From NCBI GenBank assembly GCA_030424865.1, contig JAUHVR010000005.1:1-64000 (forward strand): 64,000 bases of DNA. The letters are read 5' to 3'. Made by a program: the position numbers and the translations under genes. Under the pieces are notes generated by a model. That model searched no databases, had not been told where the DNA came from, and saw nothing but the letters and a program-made list of their open reading frames with translations. Below are positions 15,397 to 24,135 of this stretch, one piece after another; positions within the stretch are counted from its first letter, which is position 1, and every line of letters begins with the position of its first letter. The DNA comes from Alphaproteobacteria bacterium. Lineage in GTDB: Bacteria; Pseudomonadota; Alphaproteobacteria; Rhodobacterales; Rhodobacteraceae.

Positions 15397-15408
15397 GTTA
15401 CCGGTAAC
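15397..15408. promoter_or_regulatory. LacI/GntR-type operator GTTACCGGTAAC
   Basis: A perfect 12-bp palindrome with the central CG typical of LacI-family operators; it equals the core of the E. coli GntR operator. It lies in the 113-bp divergent region between the ABC operon (start 15299) and its regulator gene (start 15413 or 15428), and ends only four bases before the first possible start codon, so bound repressor would also block the regulator's own expression. Confidence 0.75.
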
Positions 15409-15412
15409 TTTA

Positions 15413-16456
15413 TTGGAACATAAGCTATTGAAAAATAACAATAGTGATTTCTTTCGCGCAAAGCTCGAAGACGTCGCCGCGGCCTGCGGGGTCACCAAGA
15501 TGACAGTCTCGCGCGCGCTGCGTGGGGTCGAGGGCGTATCCGAAAAAAAGCGCCTCAAGATCCTCGAGATGGCCAAGAAACTGAACTACGTTCCGGACAA
15601 TTCGGCGCGCACTTTGGCGATGACAAACTCGAACCTGATCGGGATATCGATCCCGACCCTGTACAACGATGTTTTCGCCGAACTGATCGATGCCATGCGC
15701 GAAACGTTTCGGCGCGCGGGCTACTCGACCGTGATCGAAACCACGAACTATGACAAACAGAACGAGCTGGAATGGGTGCAGCGGCTTATCTCGTGGCGAC
15801 CTGCGGCCATTGTTCTGACCGGACAGGAACATCTGGATGAAACGGTGGACGCGCTGAGGACACAGCGCATCCCGACGCTCGAGGTCTGGGATGCCGCGAA
15901 GGCGCCGATTGATCTGGCGGTTGGCATCGACCATTACGACGCGGGATTTCGGCTGGGCCGGTATGTGGCGTCCCTCGGATACCGCCGCCCCGCATATGTC
16001 GGAGCCGAGCAGGGGTTTGACCCGCGTGCCGAGGCCAGGTTGCGCGGTCTCAAACAAGCCTTTCGCGACGTTGGGCGGGTTCAGGACTGGACCGAAATCC
16101 GGACCGGCTACAGAAGCGACCCAAGCGCGGGCGGTCTGGGCCTGCACGACGCCAAGGCACAGGCGCCGGATTGCGATCTGGTTGTCTTCCTGAATGACCA
16201 CTACGCGCTTGGCGGTCTCATGGCCTGCCACGAGTTGGGCATACGCGTGCCCGAGGATTTGGGCGTGGTCGGCTTCAATGGCGTTCCGTTTTCGCAATCC
16301 CTGAAGCCACTGCTGACAACGATGACCTCTCGACGGCATGACATCGGTCAGATCGGGGCAAAGAAGCTGTTGGCACGTCTCAACGGCGTCAGTGTCAGAG
16401 GCGCGGAAATCCTGGTGGGAAAAGTGATCGAAGGCACCAGCACGCGGCCTCAGTGA
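15413..16456 (+). CDS. LacI-family transcriptional regulator (GntR-like)
   Basis: 347 residues: HTH KLEDVAAACGVTKMTVSRALRG near residues 17-38 (LEDVAAACGVTKMTVSRAL is the LacI-type HTH), hinge NYVPDNSARTLA, then a periplasmic-binding-protein-like effector domain (YSTVIETTNY, VVFLNDHYALG, LGVVGFNG). The start is uncertain: TTG at 15413, or TTG at 15428 with GGAA nine bases before it; there is no ATG in the region. Divergent from the ABC operon it probably controls. Overall sequence resembles gluconate-type regulators, suggesting a sugar acid effector. Confidence 0.85.
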   Translation: MEHKLLKNNNSDFFRAKLEDVAAACGVTKMTVSRALRGVEGVSEKKRLKILEMAKKLNYVPDNSARTLAMTNSNLIGISIPTLYNDVFAELIDAMRETFRRAGYSTVIETTNYDKQNELEWVQRLISWRPAAIVLTGQEHLDETVDALRTQRIPTLEVWDAAKAPIDLAVGIDHYDAGFRLGRYVASLGYRRPAYVGAEQGFDPRAEARLRGLKQAFRDVGRVQDWTEIRTGYRSDPSAGGLGLHDAKAQAPDCDLVVFLNDHYALGGLMACHELGIRVPEDLGVVGFNGVPFSQSLKPLLTTMTSRRHDIGQIGAKKLLARLNGVSVRGAEILVGKVIEGTSTRPQ

Positions 16457-16657
16457 AGGGGCGCGAAACATTTGCCCTTGTCCTCCGTCAAACGGCGCGC
16501 GCTGAAACAGAAGTTCGACAAACTGCCGACACCTGTGCATTCTGGTTGCCAGACGAAACCGAACTTCAGCAGGTGCGGCGTCTCGGCTGGCGGAGGCATG
16601 GATCGGCGCCCGGCTTGAGCCCTCGATTTGCGCTGAGTGACCGATCAGGGGCTGCCA

Positions 16658-17428
16658 ATGTCGCCATTTGCCATGACCAATCAGACCTTCCGAACGCGCC
16701 TTTCGAACAAAGAGCCCCTTCTCGGGGCCTTTGTCAAAACACCTCATCCGATCGTCACGGAAGTCATGGCAGGGGCCGGATACGATTTTCTTGTGCTCGA
16801 TGCCGAGCACGCGCCCTTTGATCGAGGCACGCTGGATGCCTGCATCTTTGCCGGTCGCGCGATGGGATGCGCCATGGTTGTGCGTGTTCCCGTCGGGACG
16901 CCTGAGTGGGTGTCCATCGTGCTCGATTCAGGGGCGGCTGGCGTGATGGTGCCGCATGTCAACACCGTCGAGGATGCGCAAGGGTTGGTCCGCTCCATGC
17001 GGTACGGGCCGGAAATGCGGGGCTTTGCAGGGACCACGCGCGCTGCACTTTACGCGGATCGAAGTATGACCGAACATCTGGGCGCGACGCCCAACGAGGT
17101 TGTGTTGATTGCTCAGATCGAGGACCCCTCGGGCGCGACTGACTTTGCGTCGATTGCGGCGGTCGACGGGGTGGATGCCCTCTTTGTCGGGCGCGCGGAT
17201 TTGGCCGTGGGACTGGGCGTGAATGATTTCTTTGCCCCCGAGGTCGTCGACCTGACCACGAAAATTCTTGGTGCGGCGCAGGCTGCAACCGGGCTTTATT
17301 GCGCGCCCGACGAAGACATTTCGCCCTTTTCCTCTGCGGGGGCATCCCTGTTTGTAATCGGGTCCGAACACAGCGCAATCCGCGCCACGGCGGCTGCTCA
17401 CAAGCGGCGGGTCGTCAAACTGAAATAA
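16658..17428 (+). CDS. HpcH/HpaI-family aldolase (2-keto-3-deoxy sugar acid / 4-hydroxy-2-oxo acid aldolase)
   Basis: 256 residues from the ATG at 16658 (AGGGG seven bases upstream). TIM barrel: GAFVKTPHP, GYDFLVLDAEHAPFD (catalytic His), VRVPVGTPEW, GVMVPHVNT, IAQIEDPSG (metal Glu), VDALFVGRADLAVGLG (metal Asp). Such metal-dependent aldolases cleave 4-hydroxy-2-oxo acids to pyruvate and an aldehyde. It is 200 bp downstream of the LacI gene on the same strand, so it may be part of the same sugar-acid regulon. The 200-bp gap holds no other gene that I can support. Confidence 0.85.
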   Translation: MSPFAMTNQTFRTRLSNKEPLLGAFVKTPHPIVTEVMAGAGYDFLVLDAEHAPFDRGTLDACIFAGRAMGCAMVVRVPVGTPEWVSIVLDSGAAGVMVPHVNTVEDAQGLVRSMRYGPEMRGFAGTTRAALYADRSMTEHLGATPNEVVLIAQIEDPSGATDFASIAAVDGVDALFVGRADLAVGLGVNDFFAPEVVDLTTKILGAAQAATGLYCAPDEDISPFSSAGASLFVIGSEHSAIRATAAAHKRRVVKLK

Positions 17429-17603
17429 CCTTTCCCCAATCAGATCAATGCCCTGACCCATTGTACCGGGCCACGAAGGCCGGCACCAAACGGCGTTTGT
17501 GAGGTCGCTTCAGCACGTCCAAAACCGCCAGGCTTCGCCAAATCCCTCTTCCAGATCCTTGATGTTCGCGCGCTTCTCAAACACCCCGGCGAAAACAACA
17601 GTC

Positions 17604-17638
17604 TTGACTCTGACACCGGTGTCATGACATCGATGTCA
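17604..17638 (+). promoter_or_regulatory. Tandem LacI-type operators downstream of a TTGACT -35-like box
   Basis: Two perfect 14-bp palindromes abut without a spacer: TGACACCGGTGTCA (17611-17624) and TGACATCGATGTCA (17625-17638). They share the arms TGACA/TGTCA and differ only in the central four bases. TTGACT at 17604-17609 just upstream could be the -35 box, so the operators would cover the promoter of the LacI gene at 17689 and the operon behind it. The rest of the 260-bp gap shows nothing else. Confidence 0.75.
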
Positions 17639-17688
17639 TAACAGGAGACGAATCCGCCAATCGCGGAATCACCGGGGAGCGCGCCAAA

Positions 17689-18780
17689 ATGGCGACCATT
17701 TACGATGTGGCCAAACATGCCGGGGTTTCACCCAAGACGGTGAGCCGAGTCCTGAACAAGGACGCGCCGGTGTCGGAAAAGACGCGCAAGGCGGTCGCCG
17801 CAGCGATGGACGCGCTTGGCTATGTGCCCTCTCACGCGGCGCGCTCGATGAAGTCGAACAAATCCGATCTTGTTGGCCTGATCACGGGCGCAATCAGTAA
17901 CGCGGACGAGATTTCCACGGCGGCCGGTCTGCCGGACCTGCTGATCGTTCAGGGCGCGCAGGCGGTCATGGAAAAGGCCAACAAGACGCTGCTGATCTCG
18001 GACACCGGCGGACGCCTTGACCGGGTTCCTGACCTGGTCCGCACCTTTCAGGAACATCGCGTCGAAGGCATTCTGTACGTCGCTGACTTTCACAAGCCCC
18101 TGCAATTGGCCTTGCCGGGCCGCGACATTCCAAAGGTGCTGGTGAACTGTTTCGACCAGTTCGGAACACCCGCCGTTGTGCCCGACGACGAGGGCGGCCA
18201 GTACGCGCTGACGAAATCGGTGATCGCACAGGGTCACGAACGGATTGCCTACCTGACACTGGCCCCCGGACAGGAAGCCACCCGCCTGCGTTTGCTGGGT
18301 TTCCGCCGCGCGCTCGAAGAGGCCGGGCTGCCCTTCGATCCGAAACTCGTCCAGGCGACCGACCTGTTCGGCACGCCCGGCGAACGACAACTGATCTGGG
18401 ACGCGCTGGACAATTTCTTTGACAGCGACACGCCGCCCACGGCGATCTGCTGCGGCAACGACCGGCTTGCCATGGCGGTGTACAGCATTCTGCGCGGGCG
18501 TGGCATCTCGGTGCCGGAACAGGTCTCGGTGGTCGGATACGACGACCATCGCCTGATCTCGGAAACACTGTACCCCGCGCTGACGACCGCCGAACTGCCC
18601 TACAGCGCGATGGGCGCGCGCGCGGCCCAGGTTCTGCTGGACCTGCTATCGGGCAACGACGCTCCGGCGACCCCACGAATTACCGTCCGCGGACAAGTCA
18701 AGACCCGCGGATCCCTTGTCGCGCCACGCGCGGCATCACCTGACAACGTCATCAATCTCTCAGGGAGGAACGAGATATGA
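17689..18780 (+). CDS. LacI-family transcriptional regulator
   Basis: 363 residues. HTH MATIYDVAKHAGVSPKTVSR at the very N-terminus, hinge YVPSHAARSMKS, then a PBP1-like effector-binding domain (GHERIAYLTL, TAICCGNDRLAMAVY, VSVVGYDDHRL). First gene of the rightward operon; its stop overlaps the binding-protein start by four bases. Two adjacent palindromes 50-78 bp upstream are the likely autoregulatory operators controlling the whole unit to 26104. Confidence 0.92.
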   Translation: MATIYDVAKHAGVSPKTVSRVLNKDAPVSEKTRKAVAAAMDALGYVPSHAARSMKSNKSDLVGLITGAISNADEISTAAGLPDLLIVQGAQAVMEKANKTLLISDTGGRLDRVPDLVRTFQEHRVEGILYVADFHKPLQLALPGRDIPKVLVNCFDQFGTPAVVPDDEGGQYALTKSVIAQGHERIAYLTLAPGQEATRLRLLGFRRALEEAGLPFDPKLVQATDLFGTPGERQLIWDALDNFFDSDTPPTAICCGNDRLAMAVYSILRGRGISVPEQVSVVGYDDHRLISETLYPALTTAELPYSAMGARAAQVLLDLLSGNDAPATPRITVRGQVKTRGSLVAPRAASPDNVINLSGRNEI

Positions 18781-20036
18781 GATATGGACCCATTCTGGCG
18801 GCTGCAATGCTGGGAGGCATGGCCTCGGCAGCGGCTGCACAGACCGAGCTGAGCCTGTGGTATCACGGTGCCGGCAGCGCCAACGCCGAAGAGGCGCTGG
18901 TCAACCAGCTGGTGGAGGAGTTCAACGCCAGCCAGTCCGACTACACGGTTGTGATCGAGACCTTCCCGCAGGGCGCTTATAACGACGCGGTCGGCGCAGC
19001 GGCTCTGGCAGGCAAGCTGCCCGACATTCTGGATGTCGACGGTCCCGTGATGCCGAACTGGGCCTGGGCCGGATACATGCAGCCGCTGGGCATCGATGAA
19101 GCCAAGCTTGACGGGTTCCTGCCCGGTCCGATCGGCCGCTGGAACGGCGAAGTCTATTCGGTGGGCCTGTGGGACGCAGCGGTGGCCATGACCACCCGAC
19201 GTTCGACGCTCGAAGACAACGGCATCCGCGTTCCGACGCTGGACGCCCCCTGGAGCCTTGAAGAATTCAACGGCGCGTTGGCCACGCTTAAGGCCTCGGG
19301 CAAATTTGAATATCCGCTGGATCTGGGCATGGCCTGGACCGGGGAATGGTACCCCTATGCCTTTTCGCCGCTGCTGCAAAGCTTTGGTGGCGACATCGTC
19401 GATCGCTCGACCTATCAGACCGCCGAGGGCGTGCTGAACGGTGACGAGGCGATTGCTTTTGGCGAATGGTGGCAGAGCCTCTTCGAGATGGGCTATGCGC
19501 CCGGCACCAGCCAGGACGCGGCCGACCGCGACACCGGCCTGCTGAACGGCAAGTACGCCATTGCCTGGAACGGCAACTGGGCCGCCCTGCCCGTGGTCGA
19601 AGCCTTTGGTGACGACGCACTGTTCCTGCCGGCCCCTGACTTCGGCAATGGCTCGACCATCGGCGCGGCGTCCTGGCAGTTTGGCGTCTCGGGCACGTCC
19701 GAGCATCCGGACGGCGCACGCGCCTTCATCGAGTTTGCCCTGCAGGACCGCTGGTTCACGGCCTTCTCGGATGGCACAGGCCTGATCCCGGTGACCGCAG
19801 CGGCAGCAGCCGACACCCAGAACTACAAGCCCGGCGGCGCGCTGGAAGTGTTCTATGGTCTGTCGGAAGCCCAAGCCCTGGTCCGTCCCGTGACCCCCGG
19901 CTACCTGGTGCAGGCCAAGGTGTTCGAAAAGGCGCTGGCTGACATCGCCAATGGTGCCGACGTGGCTGACACGCTGGATGCCGCCGTTGACGAGATCAAC
20001 GAAGATATCGAGGCAAACAACGGCTACGGCCACTAA
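18777..20036 (+). CDS. Sugar ABC transporter substrate-binding protein
   Basis: 419 residues with a signal peptide (MRYGPILAAAMLGGMASAAA, cleavage after SAAAA). Extracellular family 1 binding-protein fold: LSLWYHGAGSAN, VEEFNASQSDYTVVIETFPQG, PDILDVDGPVMPNWAWAG, GKYAIAWNGNWA, ASWQFGVSG. The family carries mono- and oligosaccharides. ATG at 18777 with GGAGG upstream. A strong hairpin follows the stop codon. Confidence 0.92.
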   Translation: MRYGPILAAAMLGGMASAAAAQTELSLWYHGAGSANAEEALVNQLVEEFNASQSDYTVVIETFPQGAYNDAVGAAALAGKLPDILDVDGPVMPNWAWAGYMQPLGIDEAKLDGFLPGPIGRWNGEVYSVGLWDAAVAMTTRRSTLEDNGIRVPTLDAPWSLEEFNGALATLKASGKFEYPLDLGMAWTGEWYPYAFSPLLQSFGGDIVDRSTYQTAEGVLNGDEAIAFGEWWQSLFEMGYAPGTSQDAADRDTGLLNGKYAIAWNGNWAALPVVEAFGDDALFLPAPDFGNGSTIGAASWQFGVSGTSEHPDGARAFIEFALQDRWFTAFSDGTGLIPVTAAAAADTQNYKPGGALEVFYGLSEAQALVRPVTPGYLVQAKVFEKALADIANGADVADTLDAAVDEINEDIEANNGYGH

Positions 20037-20050
20037 GCCTCCCTCCCAGA

Positions 20051-20072
20051 GGGGGCCGGTCCGCCGGCCCCC
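20051..20072 (+). terminator. Strong intercistronic hairpin after the binding-protein gene
   Basis: Perfect 9-bp GC stem GGGGGCCGG / CCGGCCCCC with a four-base loop (TCCG), 15 bases after the binding-protein stop and 49 before the permease start. No T-run, so probably an mRNA-stabilising or attenuating structure. Confidence 0.55.
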
Positions 20073-20120
20073 AATGGCTGACCTTCACTTTGGAATTCGA
20101 CCCGAAAGGGAGTTGACCCG

Positions 20121-21191
20121 ATGGCGTCCAAGCTGACGCGATCGAACCGTGCCGGCTGGCTTATGGCATTGCCGGGTGTGGGGCTGATCGCCACCTTCAT
20201 CATTGTCCCGTTCTTTCTGGCCTTTGGTTTTTCGCTGACCAACCAGCGTCTGGCCTCGCCCAATCCCACGGAATATGTGGGCTTCGAGAATTACTCTGAC
20301 CTGCTGGGAATGGCGTTCTTTACGCTGGAACCGGAACGTGACGAAGCAGGCAACGCCGTCGTCGAAGATGGCGAGATCCAGTACCCGCGTCTGCGCAAGT
20401 TCACCCGCAACAACCCCGATTATCCCAATCTGCAGGGCAAGCGGGAATGGTTCAGCTGGCAATCCGGCGAAAACCGCAAGGTCGTGCTGGCGTCAGACGT
20501 GGTCTTTATGAAGGCGCTGGTCAACACGGTCACCTTCGTGCTTGTGGTTGCCCCCCTGCAATCCGCGCTGGCCCTGGGATTGGCGCTGCTGATCAACCAG
20601 AAACTGCGCGGCATCAGCCTGTTCCGGGCGATCTATTTCATGCCGGTCGTGGTTTCGATTGTCGTCGTCTCGCTGCTGTGGAAGTTCATCTATTCGCCCG
20701 GAGACGGGCTGCTGAACAACCTGCTGTCCGGGCTGACCTTCGGGCTATGGCAACCGCTGGACTGGCTGGGGAACCCATCGACCGCGCTGGGATCGATCAT
20801 CCTGATGTCCGTCTGGCAGGGCGTCGGCTTTCACATGGTGATCTGGTTGGCGGGCCTGCAAACCATCTCGCCCACGCTCTACGAGGCCGCCGAGATCGAG
20901 GGCTCGTCCAAGTGGCAGACCTTTCGCTACGTGACCTGGCCCGGGCTGCGCAACACGGCGGTGCTGATCCTGATCGTGATCACCATGCAGGCCTTTGCGC
21001 TGTATGCCCAGATCGACGTCATGACCAGCGGTGGACCGCTTGACAGCACCCAGGTTCTGGTCTTCCAGGCCGTTGAACGCGGCTATGGCAAGCAGGACAT
21101 CTCGGGTGGCTCGACCATCTCGGTTCTTCTGTTCCTGATCGTTCTTGCGATCTCTCTTCTGCAACGCTGGCTGACACGGGAGCGCACCTGA
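20121..21191 (+). CDS. Sugar ABC transporter permease (MalF type)
   Basis: 356 residues with six membrane helices and a soluble periplasmic insertion between helix 1 and 2 (about residues 45-130, charged and polar, KFTRNNPDYPNLQGKREW). EAA loop YEAAEIEGSSKWQTFRYVT near residue 255. ATG with GGGAG upstream. Overlaps the next permease start by one base. Confidence 0.9.
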   Translation: MASKLTRSNRAGWLMALPGVGLIATFIIVPFFLAFGFSLTNQRLASPNPTEYVGFENYSDLLGMAFFTLEPERDEAGNAVVEDGEIQYPRLRKFTRNNPDYPNLQGKREWFSWQSGENRKVVLASDVVFMKALVNTVTFVLVVAPLQSALALGLALLINQKLRGISLFRAIYFMPVVVSIVVVSLLWKFIYSPGDGLLNNLLSGLTFGLWQPLDWLGNPSTALGSIILMSVWQGVGFHMVIWLAGLQTISPTLYEAAEIEGSSKWQTFRYVTWPGLRNTAVLILIVITMQAFALYAQIDVMTSGGPLDSTQVLVFQAVERGYGKQDISGGSTISVLLFLIVLAISLLQRWLTRERT

Positions 21192-22072
21192 TGGCCTTGG
21201 TAACCCCTGACAATCACGGCCTGCGCCTGTGGACCCGCTATTCGGTCCTGGTGCTGGTCGCCGTGATCTTCATCTTCCCGCTGCTGTTCATGGCGATGTC
21301 CTCGCTGAAACCCGATCAGCAGCTGCTGAGCGACACCAACTCGCTGCGGGCCTTCCTGCCGGTCGGTGACATCTCGATGCAGAACTACACCGACGCCTTC
21401 GAGCGCGCGCCCATCGGCGTCTTCGTGGTGAACTCGGTCCTGATCACCGGCGCCACGGTGCTGTTCACCCTGTTCGTCTGCTCGCTGGCGGCCTTTTCCT
21501 TTGTTTTTCTGGAATGGTCGGGGCGCGGGCTGATCTTTTCGATCCTGCTGGCGACGCTGATCATTCCTTACGAGTCGATCTTCATCCCGCTGCTGCTCAT
21601 GGTCTCGCAACTGCCGTGGATCGGGACCGGCGGTCTGGAGTGGGGCTGGCTGAACACCTATCGGGTGCAGATCATTCCCTTTATCGCCGACGGGCTGTCG
21701 ATCTTCCTGTTCGTGCAATACTTCAAGGACCTGCCGCGCGAATTGATCGAGGCCAGCCGGGTCGAGGGCGCCAGCTGGTGGACGATCTATCGCCGGGTTG
21801 TCATGCCCCTGTCGGGCCCCGTCATTGCAACGGCTGCGATCCTGAAGTTCCTGTTCATGTACAACCAGTACCTCTGGCCCCTGATGGTGGTGCAGGCCGA
21901 AGAGATCCGTCCTGTCATGGTGGGCCTGGGCTATTTCACCGACCAGCTGAACGTGCCCTGGGGCGAGGTCATGGCCTATCTGACCGTCATCACGATCCCG
22001 GTGCTGGCCTTCTACCTGTCGCTGCAGCGCGTCTTCATCGCCTCTGTGGCCTCAACCGGGGTCAAGGGCTGA
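21191..22072 (+). CDS. Sugar ABC transporter permease (MalG type)
   Basis: 293 residues, six membrane helices, EAA loop IEASRVEGASWWTIYRRVV near residue 185 and the MalG-type C-terminus ending STGVKG. Partner of the MalF-type protein before it. Its stop (TGA 22070-22072) shares a base with the ATG of the glycoside hydrolase gene. Confidence 0.9.
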   Translation: MALVTPDNHGLRLWTRYSVLVLVAVIFIFPLLFMAMSSLKPDQQLLSDTNSLRAFLPVGDISMQNYTDAFERAPIGVFVVNSVLITGATVLFTLFVCSLAAFSFVFLEWSGRGLIFSILLATLIIPYESIFIPLLLMVSQLPWIGTGGLEWGWLNTYRVQIIPFIADGLSIFLFVQYFKDLPRELIEASRVEGASWWTIYRRVVMPLSGPVIATAAILKFLFMYNQYLWPLMVVQAEEIRPVMVGLGYFTDQLNVPWGEVMAYLTVITIPVLAFYLSLQRVFIASVASTGVKG

Positions 22073-23040
22073 TGGTCATCGCACGCACCGAGGAATGGAT
22101 CTGGGACAGCTGGTTCGCCAAGGACGCAGATCTGCACCACGCCTATTACCTGAAGGCCGACAAGGCCATCGGAGACCCCGAGCAGCGGCATTGGAACGTG
22201 AGTTACGGCCATGCCACCAGCCGCGATCTGGTGACCTGGGACCATCTGGGGACGTGTTTCGCGCCCTCGGAAGGCCCCGCCTGGGACGACTACACCACCT
22301 GGACCGGGTCCGTGGTACGCGGGGACGACGGACAATGGCACCTGTTCTACACCGGCACCAGCCACGCTGACGGCGGCAAGCACCAGAAGCTGGGCCACGC
22401 CGTCTCGGACGACCTGCACAACTGGCGGCGGGTCGGGGACGGGCTGATCCTGGACCGCGACGACCGGTACGAAGAGTTTCAGACCGGGCGCTGGCATGAT
22501 CGGGCCTTTCGCGACCCCTGGGTGATCCGCGATCCCGATGGCGCGGGCTGGCTGATGTATTTCACCGCCCGCGATGCCGCCGAACCCGGGTTCCTGGACG
22601 CCGGCGCCATCGGCTTTGCCACCTCGCCCGATCTCTTTGACTGGACCCTGCAAGCCCCGGTGTTCACCGGCGGCTTCGGGGAACTTGAAGTGCCCCAGGT
22701 CTTTGAGTGGGGCGGCACCTGGTACTGTCTATTCTGCACCGCGGGCCGCTTCTGGAGCGACAGCGCAAAAGAACTGCTGGGCACCCCCAAGACCGGCACG
22801 CATTACCTGATGGCCAAGGACCCGCTCGGCCCTTGGACAATTGCGCCGGGTCCGCTGCTGGACTGCGACCACCCCGGCCAGCGCTATGCCGCGCGCATCG
22901 TCGACACCCCGTCGGGCAAAGCGCTCATGGGGTTTCTCATGACCGACCCCGACACCGGGACATTTCCCGGCATCATCACGGACCCAACCCCTGTCACCCG
23001 CTTGTCTGACGGGCGCATCGCCCTCGACGAGAACCTGTAA
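22072..23040 (+). CDS. Glycoside hydrolase with five-bladed beta-propeller (GH32/GH43-like)
   Basis: 322 residues, no signal peptide, so cytoplasmic. Repeated propeller blades (SRDLVTWDHLG, WTGSVVRGDDGQWHLFYTG, DDLHNWRRVGDG, SPDLFDWTLQAP). Key acids: the N-terminal WDSWF Asp (nucleophile position), the RDP motif in FRDPWVIRD, and a Glu in ELEVPQVFEW as acid/base. This is the Asp-Asp-Glu layout of GH32 and GH43. Length and blades fit the catalytic domain alone, without the C-terminal sandwich of classical invertases. Probably cleaves the imported glycoside; fructoside or arabinoside specificity cannot be decided. Confidence 0.75.
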   Translation: MVIARTEEWIWDSWFAKDADLHHAYYLKADKAIGDPEQRHWNVSYGHATSRDLVTWDHLGTCFAPSEGPAWDDYTTWTGSVVRGDDGQWHLFYTGTSHADGGKHQKLGHAVSDDLHNWRRVGDGLILDRDDRYEEFQTGRWHDRAFRDPWVIRDPDGAGWLMYFTARDAAEPGFLDAGAIGFATSPDLFDWTLQAPVFTGGFGELEVPQVFEWGGTWYCLFCTAGRFWSDSAKELLGTPKTGTHYLMAKDPLGPWTIAPGPLLDCDHPGQRYAARIVDTPSGKALMGFLMTDPDTGTFPGIITDPTPVTRLSDGRIALDENL

Positions 23041-23052
23041 GGAGACCCCGAC

Positions 23053-24135
23053 ATGGCAGACGTTATGTTGAAAGGCATCAAGAAAAGCTATGGCCCGGTC
23101 GACGTCATCAAGGGCGTCGACATCGAGATCAAGGACGGCGAGTTCGTCGTCTTTGTCGGCCCCTCGGGCTGCGGCAAGTCCACACTGCTGCGGATGATTG
23201 CGGGGCTCGAGGACATCTCGGGCGGGTCGCTGGAAATCGGCGGTACCGTGGTGAATGACATTCCCGCCTCGCAGCGCGGCATCGCGATGGTGTTCCAGTC
23301 CTACGCGATCTTCCCGCATATGACAGTGCGCGAAAACGTGGCCTTTGGCCTGACCATTGCAGGCGCCTCAAAGGCCGAAAAGGAAGAAAAGGTCGCCGAG
23401 GCCGCGCGCATCCTGCAGATGGAACATCTGCTGGACCGCCGTCCCAGCCAGCTGTCGGGCGGCCAGCGTCAGCGCGTGGCGATCGGGCGCGCGATCGTGC
23501 GCAAGCCCGAGGTCTTTCTGTTCGACGAACCGCTGTCGAACCTTGACGCGGCCCTGCGTCTGGACATGCGGATCGAGATCGGAAAGCTGCACAAATCGCT
23601 GGGCGCAACCATGGTCTATGTGACCCATGACCAGGTCGAGGCGATGACCTTGGCCGACAAGATCGTTGTGCTGAAGGACGGCTACGTGCAGCAGGTCGGC
23701 GCACCGATGGATCTGTACCATCGCCCGGAAAACCTGTTTGTCGCGGGCTTCATCGGCGCGCCGTCGATGAACTTTCTGCCGGTCGACATCGTCTCGCGCG
23801 ACGCCGACAGCGCGCATGTGCAGTCCTCGCTGGTGACCCAGTTCGCGGCGCCGGTCTGGCGCGAAGGCATTGGCGCATCAGGTGCGGCCACGCTGGGCAT
23901 CCGCCCGCAGGATCTGCATCCTGTCGACAGCGGCGGCATCCTGACCGGCAACGTGACCCTGGCTGAACGTCTGGGCATCGAAACCGTGGTCGACGTCGCC
24001 CTATCTGATGGCACGCGTATCCTGTGCTCGATGGCCGAAGACCGCGTCTTTGAACCGGGCCAGGAAATCCACCTCGACTTCGATCCAGCGCGCGCACATC
24101 TTTTTGCCCAGGACCCACAAGCCAAGGCTGCGTGA
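23053..24135 (+). CDS. Sugar ABC transporter ATP-binding protein (MalK/UgpC type)
   Basis: 360 residues. Walker A GPSGCGKST, Q-loop FQSYAIFPHM, signature LSGGQRQRVAIG, Walker B VFLFDEPLSNLD, H-loop VTHDQVEAMT, and a C-terminal regulatory domain of about 120 residues. GGAGA before the ATG. It completes the binding protein plus two permeases of the same operon. The stop overlaps the start of the dehydrogenase gene (TGATG). Confidence 0.93.
   Translation: MADVMLKGIKKSYGPVDVIKGVDIEIKDGEFVVFVGPSGCGKSTLLRMIAGLEDISGGSLEIGGTVVNDIPASQRGIAMVFQSYAIFPHMTVRENVAFGLTIAGASKAEKEEKVAEAARILQMEHLLDRRPSQLSGGQRQRVAIGRAIVRKPEVFLFDEPLSNLDAALRLDMRIEIGKLHKSLGATMVYVTHDQVEAMTLADKIVVLKDGYVQQVGAPMDLYHRPENLFVAGFIGAPSMNFLPVDIVSRDADSAHVQSSLVTQFAAPVWREGIGASGAATLGIRPQDLHPVDSGGILTGNVTLAERLGIETVVDVALSDGTRILCSMAEDRVFEPGQEIHLDFDPARAHLFAQDPQAKAA

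Noticed and set aside
16453-16821. Rightward frame between the LacI and aldolase genes
   Set aside because: Overlaps the aldolase in another frame and lacks any ribosome site or family resemblance.
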